Shown here piece after piece: positions 1 through 6,298 of a DNA stretch of 64,000 bases; position 1 is the first letter of the stretch; every line of letters starts with the position of its first letter. The position numbers and the translations under genes were made by a program. The notes under the pieces are model-generated. The model did no database searches, was not told where the DNA came from, and saw nothing but the letters and a program-made list of their open reading frames with translations. Source of the DNA: an uncultured Elusimicrobia bacterium (GTDB lineage Bacteria > Elusimicrobiota > Elusimicrobia > UBA1565 > UBA9628); contig CAIKVT010000036.1 in assembly GCA_903830945.1 (NCBI GenBank), forward strand, positions 124,001-188,000. The letters are read 5' to 3'.

Positions 1-1
1 C

Positions 2-787
2 ATCAGTCCTGCCCTGGCTGGGGAGCCCGGCTTGGGGGGGGTTGTCGTTGACCCGCGTGAGTGCCTCAACCTGATGATCAACGAGGAGGACCATCTGCGC
101 CTCTTCGCTCTGGCGCCGGGGCTGGACCTGCGCCAGGCCGCGCGTATCGCGGGAGGCCTGGACGACGAGCTCGCGCGCGGTCTTGACTACGCCTTTCGGC
201 GGGACTGGGGCTATCTGACCGCCTGCCCGACCAATCTGGGCACGGGCATGCGCGCTTCGGCTTTGGTGCACCTCGTCGGGCTGGGGTTAGGCGGCTACAT
301 CAACAAGCTGCTCGAGACCCTGCCCCGCGCGGGCCTCATCGCACGCGGGCTTTACGGCGAGGGTACCCGGGTGATGGGCGACTTCTTCCAGATATCCAAC
401 GCCACGGGCTTGGGTCGTACCGAGGCCGAGCTGGCGGCCGCTGTGGAGAGCGCGGTGGAGGCCTTGGTGCGACGCGAGCGGGAGGCCCGCCAGAAGCTGG
501 CCTCGGGGTCAGGCCGCACCCGCCTCGAGGACACCGTGTACCGGGCCATCGGCGCCCTGACCGGCGCGCGCCTGCTCTCTTTTGAGGAGGCCTGCCGCCA
601 CCTTTCGGCTCTGCGTCTGGGGCTTTCGTTGGGCTGGGATGTTCCCGGCGACTTCGGGACCGTCAACGAACTCATGGTCCTGACCCAGTCCGCTCACCTT
701 GCGATGCTGGCGGGCAAGCCTCTCGTCGGCGACGACCAGGCCGTCCTGCGGGCCTCTTTGGTCCGCCGCCGCCTGACCGGGAAATGA
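2..787 (+). CDS. mcsB: Protein-arginine kinase McsB, C-terminal part (5' end outside window)
   Basis: ATP:guanido phosphotransferase family enzyme that phosphorylates arginine side chains of proteins, marking them for the ClpCP protease in bacteria where it has been studied. The reading frame is open from base 2, so the gene enters from the left edge and about 261 C-terminal residues are visible of a usual ~350. Two family signatures are clear: NEEDHLRL, the loop with the catalytic glutamate, and ACPTNLGTGMRASALVHL, which carries the active-site cysteine and the nucleotide-binding arginine. The usual neighbours mcsA and clpC do not follow; the next gene, 44 bases on, is a DUF47 protein. The family assignment is secure; whether an mcsA lies upstream cannot be seen. 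Confidence 0.93.
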   Translation: MSPALAGEPGLGGVVVDPRECLNLMINEEDHLRLFALAPGLDLRQAARIAGGLDDELARGLDYAFRRDWGYLTACPTNLGTGMRASALVHLVGLGLGGYINKLLETLPRAGLIARGLYGEGTRVMGDFFQISNATGLGRTEAELAAAVESAVEALVRREREARQKLASGSGRTRLEDTVYRAIGALTGARLLSFEEACRHLSALRLGLSLGWDVPGDFGTVNELMVLTQSAHLAMLAGKPLVGDDQAVLRASLVRRRLTGK

Positions 788-793
788 CCCCCT

Positions 794-810
794 CATAAAA
801 TTGATAGACT
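794..810 (+). promoter_or_regulatory. Possible promoter of the DUF47 gene
   Basis: An AT-rich block, CATAAAATTGATAGACT, lies 21 bases before the DUF47 start codon, with TAGACT as a possible -10 element. No convincing -35 is seen. The arrangement (AAATT-like block directly before the -10) recurs at other starts in this window, which is the main reason to list it. Confidence 0.3.
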
Positions 811-831
811 AACAGTTCACAGGAGAAACCC

Positions 832-1458
832 ATGGCTTTCCACCTATTGCCCAAGGAAGAGAAGTTTTTCAAGCTTTTCGAGGCCCAGGCCGCCTACAAC
901 ACCAAGGCCGTCAAGACGTTCAAGGAGTTGGTGAAGAGCTGGGACGAGAAGTCCGCCGCCTTCGAGGTCATCCGCGAGATTGAGCACGAGGCCGACATCA
1001 CCACCCACGAGATATACGATAAGCTCAACCGGACCTTCATCACGCCCTTCGACCGGGAGGACATCCATCAGTTGGCCAGCGAGATGGACGACATCGTGGA
1101 CATGGTGCAGTCCCTGTGCAACCGCATGCATCTCTACCATATCCATAACTCCACCCCCGACCTCGTGGTGCTCGTCGACATCCTGGATCAAGCGGTCGAC
1201 GCCATCCGCAAGGCTATCGCCGATCTTCAGGACAAGGACAAGACCCGCCGTGTGCTGGACTACTGCATCGAGATCAACCGCCTGGAGAACACCGGGGACC
1301 ATGCTCGCGACATGGCCCTGAGCAAGCTTTTCGAGGGCCAGCCCGACCCCATCGATGTGATGAAATGGAAAGAGATATACGAGCTGGTCGAGGCCGCCGT
1401 GGACAAGTGCGAGGACATCGCCAATACCATAGAGACCATCCTCGTCAAGCAGGCCTGA
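832..1458 (+). CDS. DUF47/PhoU-like protein (Pit accessory protein family)
   Basis: A 208-residue all-helical protein of the DUF47 family, distant relatives of PhoU that usually accompany PiT-type phosphate permeases and are thought to regulate phosphate or metal movement at the membrane. The N-terminal segment LLPKEEKFFKLFE, the acidic EIEHEADITTHEIY and the D/E-rich helix HQLASEMDDIVDMV are typical; the E/D clusters resemble PhoU metal-binding motifs. Length matches the family. The start is supported by an AGGAG about 7 bases upstream. No pit gene is in the window, which is unusual. The next gene starts 9 bases after the stop and is probably co-transcribed. Confidence 0.88.
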   Translation: MAFHLLPKEEKFFKLFEAQAAYNTKAVKTFKELVKSWDEKSAAFEVIREIEHEADITTHEIYDKLNRTFITPFDREDIHQLASEMDDIVDMVQSLCNRMHLYHIHNSTPDLVVLVDILDQAVDAIRKAIADLQDKDKTRRVLDYCIEINRLENTGDHARDMALSKLFEGQPDPIDVMKWKEIYELVEAAVDKCEDIANTIETILVKQA

Positions 1459-1467
1459 GGGCTAGCC

Positions 1468-2112
1468 ATGGAGCAACTCCGGGCGATCAAGCAGGCTGAA
1501 AGCAGACTTTCCCTGATCGGCGACCATGCCAGCGTCCTGTCTGGAAAACTCGAAGACCTTCTGTTTCGCGCCCAGCGCATCGCCCAATCCTTGAAGGACG
1601 ACGCCAAGGTCAAGAGCACGGATAGCATGTTCGGCTACGACCTGCAGAACTTCAGGCGCGATGTGCGCGCCTTCGGCAACGATGCGGGGGGACTCTCCTC
1701 TGCGCTTGGAAGCATCACGCATGCCGCCCAATATGACGAGTCGTCTTTGATCCACGCCCAAGCCGTGATGCGGCTCTCCGACCGGCTGTACAAGAGCCTG
1801 TGCGCGCTCCTGGACCAAGCCGTGCTGGCGCATCAACACATACGCCAGGCTGAATATAAGGTGGATGCTTGGTACATGGTCCAGGAGGTGGAGTCCTTGA
1901 CCCAGCAGGCCCAGGTCCTCCCCGGCATCGCCAATAAGCTGCTCGTCGCGGTGAGTTCCAGGCAGGTCGCTCCGTCCGCTTCCATGACGACCAATGTATT
2001 CCCTGATGGTTGTCAGGGCGGCATCGCTCCTGCGCCGCCGGTGCTGCAGCGTCGAGCGGCGGTCCCGCTCAGGCCGGTGGGAAAGCCGTTTCCAAGTTCG
2101 CCGAACTCCTAG
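1468..2112 (+). CDS. Hypothetical helical protein downstream of DUF47
   Basis: I do not recognise this 214-residue protein. It has no signal peptide or membrane segment. Residues 1-165 look helical and amphipathic, with coiled-coil potential in the first 45 residues. The last 45 residues are proline- and arginine-rich, change character abruptly and look disordered, so a late frameshift cannot be excluded, although neither other frame gives a recognisable continuation. It begins 9 bases after the DUF47 stop with GAGGG as a weak ribosome-binding site, so the two are likely an operon, and it may be a partner of the DUF47 protein. It converges on the cyclophilin gene. Confidence 0.6.
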   Translation: MEQLRAIKQAESRLSLIGDHASVLSGKLEDLLFRAQRIAQSLKDDAKVKSTDSMFGYDLQNFRRDVRAFGNDAGGLSSALGSITHAAQYDESSLIHAQAVMRLSDRLYKSLCALLDQAVLAHQHIRQAEYKVDAWYMVQEVESLTQQAQVLPGIANKLLVAVSSRQVAPSASMTTNVFPDGCQGGIAPAPPVLQRRAAVPLRPVGKPFPSSPNS

Positions 2113-2127
2113 CGCGCCGCGGCGCGC

Positions 2128-2613
2128 TTATCCCTCGACGCGGATGCTGACGATGGCGTCGTTCTGTTTGGTGGCGTCGACCACGTCCTGGCCCGCGGTC
2201 ACCTGCCCGAAGACCGTGTGGATCCCGTCGAGGTGCGGCGTGGGGCAGTGGGTGATGAAGAACTGGGAACCGTTGGAGCAGATCCCCGAGAGCCTTTTGC
2301 CCGAGGCTGGTTCATGCTCGCAGGAGCCGGCATGGGCCATGGAGAGGGTGCCCTTGCCGTGCTTGAGTTTGGGCCGGATCTCGCATTCGATCTTGTAGCC
2401 CGGCCCACCCGTGCCTACGCCCGGGCCGCCGTCGCGGCTCAAGGGGTCTCCGCCCTGGATCATGAAATCTTTGATGACCCGGTGCCACTTCTGTCCGTCA
2501 TAGAACTTGGAGTTGGCGAGATTTTCGAAGTTCAGGACGGTGCCGGGGCAGTCTGTGTCGAAGAGTTTGAGCTTGATAGTGCCGCGGTTGGTGACGATGA
2601 TGGCTGTCTTCAT
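2128..2613 (-). CDS. Cyclophilin-type peptidyl-prolyl cis-trans isomerase
   Basis: A 161-residue single-domain cyclophilin that catalyses proline isomerisation during protein folding. Family signatures are present in order: the catalytic arginine segment [16 protein letters not shown] (WHRVI where most have FHRVI), the glycine-rich loop after it, GSQFFIT and [11 protein letters not shown]. There is no signal peptide, so it should act in the cytoplasm. Length fits bacterial PpiB-type enzymes, but the loop with [10 protein letters not shown] is longer than in PpiB and resembles the divergent loop of some other cyclophilins. It is transcribed alone, diverging from the eutBC gene. Confidence 0.93.
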   Translation of the reverse strand: MKTAIIVTNRGTIKLKLFDTDCPGTVLNFENLANSKFYDGQKWHRVIKDFMIQGGDPLSRDGGPGVGTGGPGYKIECEIRPKLKHGKGTLSMAHAGSCEHEPASGKRLSGICSNGSQFFITHCPTPHLDGIHTVFGQVTAGQDVVDATKQNDAIVSIRVEG

Positions 2614-2647
2614 GGATTGAGCCTAGCAAATTTTGCAAGGAATTGAC

Positions 2648-2700
2648 TGGTGAATTTTTGCGGCTCTATGTTTGATATCATGGTGGCTTCGAGCCGAAGC
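2648..2700 (+). promoter_or_regulatory. Leader of eutBC sharing an element with the tdh leader
   Basis: TGGTGAATTTTT at 2648-2659 occurs again, identically, upstream of tdh (5161-5172). In both places a TATYAT -10-like hexamer follows 27-28 bases after the start of the box (TATCAT at 2676-2681 here), then a CTTCG...CGAAG stem-loop (GCTTCG 2686-2691, CGAAGC 2695-2700). The overall similarity over about 50 bases suggests a shared promoter and leader. TTGACT at 2643-2648 overlaps the box and is an alternative -35. No cobalamin riboswitch is recognisable. Confidence 0.45.
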
Positions 2701-2734
2701 AGAATTATTCGATCCTCAACCCGAGAGCCTGAAC

Positions 2735-5137
2735 ATGAACGCGAACAACGATTTAAAAACAAGATTCATATTCCCATTGTCCGCGCTTTTCTCGTCGATG
2801 ATGATTTTCAGAGCGCATGCTGAAGTCGGCGTCGTTACCGTATCGCCCGCGAGGGGGCAAGAAGATATTTTCCAGTACATGCGCAGAGCTCAGCCGGCCA
2901 ACAGCGCGGCCGAGGAGCATCGCTTGTATCAAAGAATCGTCGGCGCCTGCAACCCTTTTAAGGAAGGCGACGCTGCGATAGGGGTTGCCGCTGCCGATGA
3001 AGATTCTAGAGCGAACGCCAGAGCATTGCTGGCCAACACCGCCATAAAAACGATTTCCGACCATCCTTTATACAGCGATGAGCTGCAGGCGGTCATAGCA
3101 AAGAGCATTGATCAGGATGTCTATGCCGGGGTAAAAGATACGACCATCGGCGATCTGAAAAAAATCATATTAACTCGTTCGGAAAATGAAATAAAACAAA
3201 TCATGCCCGGTCTCAATAGCGATGTCATCGCCGCGGTCGTCAAGTTGATGGGCGATGAGGAGCTGATCCGGGTCGGGCAGAAAGTCTTCAATCCTTTGCC
3301 GAACAGCCGGATCGGGTCGAAAGGATATTTCAGCGCGAGAGTGCAACCGAATTCGCCTACCGATGATCCGTTTGATATCCGCTGGCAGGTCTTCAACGCC
3401 TTTGCCTTTTCCGTCGGCGACTTGCTGTTGGGAACGAACCCCAGCGACAGCTCGATAGTGAAAGTCACCCTTATTGAAGAGACGTTGAAGGACATCGTGG
3501 AGACATTCGGACTGAAAGGAAAACTCCCCTGGGTGGTCTTGGCCCACATCGACGACCAGGATCGGGTGGAAAGGCTGAAACCGGGAGTCACCAACCTCTA
3601 CTTTCAAAGCATCGCTGGGGCGGATTCCGCAAACAACGTTTACGGTGGGCTCAGTAGCGCCAAAATGATGGTTTATGCGGACAAAAGAACCGGAGATTTT
3701 GGATTATATATGGAAACCGGGCAAGGATCCGAGTTCACCAACCAGCAAGGCCATGGCGTCGACATGGTGACATTGGAATCACGGAAATACGGTTTGGCCC
3801 GCGCGCTTAAGCAGAAAATCGCTACTGCCAAGTTGATCCTTTTGGGTAACAAGGCGGAGATCTCAAGGAAAAACAGCGGGGAGGATTCCTGGGTGGTCGT
3901 CAACGATGTGGCCGGTTTTATCGGCCCCGAGGTTTTTAAAAGCAGGGAGCAGCTGTTGCGGGCCGCGCTCGAGGACACGGTCATGGGAAAGCTGCACGGC
4001 TTGGCTATCGGGCTGGATGTGTGTTCAACGCTGCACATGTCGGTATCGCTTGATGATCTCGATTGGTGTGTCGACCGGGTGGCCCAGGCGAACCCCGCTT
4101 ATCTGATGGCGCTTCCCACCAAGAACGATCCGATGTTGAGTTATCTCAGCACCTCCTTTCAGGATCATTTGCGGGTGAGAGAAAGGCATGGGTATAAGAT
4201 CAATGACGTCATGTGGCGATTTTTCAAGGAAATCGAGGTGATCGACGAAGGCGGAAATCCCACCCGTCACTTCGGCGAGCCGTTGTGGGTCTATCTGCAG
4301 TATGCGAAAAGAAAGGCGGCTAAAGGAGATCTTCAATTCGCGGGCATGTCGGATGAGCAGATAATGCGCAAAGGGCGCGAGCAGATGGCTTTGGTGAAAT
4401 CGCACGGGGTGCCTCTCGCCGTCGGGTTCGGGAAAAAGACATCCGATATGAACCCGGAGCTGGCAAAAGAGGTTCGCTCCCTGTATCGCGATTCGAAGAA
4501 AAGCGTCTGGACCGAATTGTCGCAGGATTTCATCGAAAAGCGGATTCCCAAGCCTATTCTGCGGCTAAGAACTCAAATTCAGGATCGCGACGATTACATC
4601 GGGCATCCTTGCAACGGCGAGGCGTTGAATCAGGAGTCGATAAAAAAACTGGCGGACTTGAGAAAATCGCGCAAGCTTGGCGGCAAAAATTACGACGTGC
4701 AGATCGTGATTTCTGATGGGCTAAACGCCAGGGCGCTCATGGATAAGGGACATCTTCTTCCGTATTTGGAAGAATTGAGAGCCGCTTTGGCGAGGGCCGG
4801 ATTTGAAGCGGCGCCGGAAAACATCGTCGTCACTGGAGGCCGCGTGCGCGCGGGTTATCGCATTGGAGAGCGGATTTTCGGCGGCGGCGACGGGGAAGGA
4901 CTGTTGAAGCCGAAGGCGGTGATTCACATCATAGGGGAACGGCCGGGAAACGGGCATCAGACTTTTTCATCCTATATCGTCGCGCCGACTGTCGAACGGT
5001 GGAACAAGGGCGGCATCGATCATAACGACGCCATTCTACTTTCCGGCATCGCGGACACCACTTTTAAGTCGATGGGCGACGCGGCTTTTCAAACCGTCAG
5101 GTTGATCGAGGATCTGATCGCAAAGAACGTTAAGTGA
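2735..5137 (+). CDS. eutBC: Fused ethanolamine ammonia-lyase (EutB-EutC) with apparent signal peptide
   Basis: Adenosylcobalamin-dependent lyase that converts ethanolamine to acetaldehyde and ammonia, here one 800-residue chain instead of the usual separate EutB and EutC. Residues ~30-540 match EutB: ARVQPN holds Arg202 and Gln204, GTNP holds Asn235, METGQGS holds Glu327 and GLDVCS holds Asp428, the equivalents of E. coli EutB Arg160, Gln162, Asn193, Glu287 and Asp362. Residues ~650-795 match EutC, with VQIVISDGLNA and IIGERPG. The start chosen is the ATG at 2735; the frame is open further upstream, but that stretch is not protein-like. From this start, residues 1-29 look like a Sec signal peptide (basic n-region, FIFPLSALFSSMMIF, then RAHA), strange for a cobalamin enzyme. 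Base composition is clearly more AT-rich than in the neighbours, suggesting transfer. No eutA, shell or other eut gene is near. Confidence 0.9.
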   Translation: MNANNDLKTRFIFPLSALFSSMMIFRAHAEVGVVTVSPARGQEDIFQYMRRAQPANSAAEEHRLYQRIVGACNPFKEGDAAIGVAAADEDSRANARALLANTAIKTISDHPLYSDELQAVIAKSIDQDVYAGVKDTTIGDLKKIILTRSENEIKQIMPGLNSDVIAAVVKLMGDEELIRVGQKVFNPLPNSRIGSKGYFSARVQPNSPTDDPFDIRWQVFNAFAFSVGDLLLGTNPSDSSIVKVTLIEETLKDIVETFGLKGKLPWVVLAHIDDQDRVERLKPGVTNLYFQSIAGADSANNVYGGLSSAKMMVYADKRTGDFGLYMETGQGSEFTNQQGHGVDMVTLESRKYGLARALKQKIATAKLILLGNKAEISRKNSGEDSWVVVNDVAGFIGPEVFKSREQLLRAALEDTVMGKLHGLAIGLDVCSTLHMSVSLDDLDWCVDRVAQANPAYLMALPTKNDPMLSYLSTSFQDHLRVRERHGYKINDVMWRFFKEIEVIDEGGNPTRHFGEPLWVYLQYAKRKAAKGDLQFAGMSDEQIMRKGREQMALVKSHGVPLAVGFGKKTSDMNPELAKEVRSLYRDSKKSVWTELSQDFIEKRIPKPILRLRTQIQDRDDYIGHPCNGEALNQESIKKLADLRKSRKLGGKNYDVQIVISDGLNARALMDKGHLLPYLEELRAALARAGFEAAPENIVVTGGRVRAGYRIGERIFGGGDGEGLLKPKAVIHIIGERPGNGHQTFSSYIVAPTVERWNKGGIDHNDAILLSGIADTTFKSMGDAAFQTVRLIEDLIAKNVK

Positions 5138-5160
5138 ACGCTGACTTATGGCTGCTCGCG

Positions 5161-5193
5161 TGGTGAATTTTTTGACTCCGTGTTTTGTATTAT
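5161..5193 (+). promoter_or_regulatory. Probable tdh promoter with the box shared with eutBC
   Basis: TGGTGAATTTTT at 5161-5172 followed by TATTAT at 5188-5193 repeats the layout found upstream of eutBC. TTGACT at 5172-5177 is too close (10 bases) to serve as a standard -35 for that -10. Confidence 0.45.
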
Positions 5194-5195
5194 AG

Positions 5196-5228
5196 CGACT
5201 TCGGCCCCCTTGCGGGCGCTCGAAGTCG
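5196..5228 (+). promoter_or_regulatory. Stem-loop in the tdh leader
   Basis: CGACTTCG (5196-5203) pairs perfectly with CGAAGTCG (5221-5228), with an inner GCCC/GGGC stem. It begins right after the putative -10, so it would form the 5' end of the tdh transcript. A shorter stem-loop with the same CTTCG/CGAAG core sits at the same place in the eutBC leader. Confidence 0.55.
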
Positions 5229-5249
5229 GAATGGGGCGGGAGCGATGAT

Positions 5250-6281
5250 ATGAAAGCTTTGGTCAAGAAGAAGAAGGAACATGGTCTCTGGCTGGAGGAC
5301 GTTCCCGAGCCGTCCATCGGGGAGCGCGACGTGCTCATCAAGATCCGCCAGACCGCCATCTGCGGCACCGACGTGCACATCTATGAGTGGGACGAGTGGG
5401 CGCAGAAGACCATTCCCGTGCCCATGCACGTGGGCCATGAGTTCGTAGGCGAGATCGTCAAGCTTGGAGCGGCCGTGCAGGGCTTGAGCGTGGGCGAGAA
5501 GGTTTCCGGTGAGGGGCATGTGGTCTGCGGCCACTGCCGCAACTGCCGCGCCGGCCACCGACACCTCTGCATCAACACCAAGGGCATCGGTGTCAATCTT
5601 CCCGGCTGCTTCGCGCAATACCTAGCTCTGCCCGCCGAGAACGTGTTTCCTATCCCGCACGGCGTCAGCGACGACGAAGCCTCCATCCTCGACCCTTTCG
5701 GCAATGCCGTGCATACGGCGCTGGCTTTCGACTTAGTCGGCGAGGACGTGCTTATCACGGGCGCCGGCCCCATCGGCATCATGGCCGCGGCCGTGTGCCG
5801 CCATGTGGGCGCGCGCCACGTGGTCATCACGGACATCAACGAGTACCGCTTGGACCTGGCTCGCAAGATCGGCGTGGAGCATGCGGTGGACGTGCGCAGC
5901 AGGAAATTGCCCGACGTCATGAAAGAGCTGCGCATGACCGAGGGCTTCGACGTGGGCCTCGAGATGTCCGGCACCCCGGCCGCTTTCAACGGGATGATCG
6001 AAGTCCTTAAGATGGGGGCCAATGTGGCGCTGCTGGGCATCCTGCCGCAGAGCACCACCATCCCCTGGAACCAGGTCATCTTCAAGGCGTTCACGCTCAA
6101 AGGCATCTACGGCCGCGAGATGTTCGAGACCTGGTACAAGATGTGCGCCATGCTGCAGAGCGGCCTGGATATCAAGCCGGTCATCACGCATCGCTTCTCT
6201 TTTCAGGACTATCAGAAGGGCTTCTCGGCGATGATCTCGGGCCGGTCCGGCAAGGTGATCCTGGACTGGACAAAATCCTGA
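5250..6281 (+). CDS. tdh: L-threonine 3-dehydrogenase
   Basis: Zinc- and NAD-dependent enzyme oxidising L-threonine to 2-amino-3-ketobutyrate in the cytoplasm, the first step of threonine conversion to glycine and acetyl-CoA. The 343-residue sequence runs co-linear with E. coli Tdh (341). The catalytic zinc ligands lie in [10 protein letters not shown] and HVGHEFVGE. The structural-zinc cysteines lie in [16 protein letters not shown]. The Rossmann motif is [11 protein letters not shown], and ETWYKM and SGKVILDW near the end are also Tdh-like. kbl, whose product splits 2-amino-3-ketobutyrate, is not adjacent. Downstream, the PreTA-like gene starts 17 bases after the stop, so the two are probably co-transcribed. 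Confidence 0.95.
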   Translation: MKALVKKKKEHGLWLEDVPEPSIGERDVLIKIRQTAICGTDVHIYEWDEWAQKTIPVPMHVGHEFVGEIVKLGAAVQGLSVGEKVSGEGHVVCGHCRNCRAGHRHLCINTKGIGVNLPGCFAQYLALPAENVFPIPHGVSDDEASILDPFGNAVHTALAFDLVGEDVLITGAGPIGIMAAAVCRHVGARHVVITDINEYRLDLARKIGVEHAVDVRSRKLPDVMKELRMTEGFDVGLEMSGTPAAFNGMIEVLKMGANVALLGILPQSTTIPWNQVIFKAFTLKGIYGREMFETWYKMCAMLQSGLDIKPVITHRFSFQDYQKGFSAMISGRSGKVILDWTKS

Positions 6282-6298
6282 TGCGCGCAGGTGATATA

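Noticed and set aside
2648..2662. Possible sigma-54 (-24/-12) promoter before eutBC, TGG...TTTGC
   Set aside because: GG to GC spacing is one base short, and the matching element before tdh lacks the GC.
2614..2734. Cobalamin riboswitch upstream of the ethanolamine ammonia-lyase gene
   Set aside because: The 121-base gap is too short for the full element and no B12-box-like sequence is visible.
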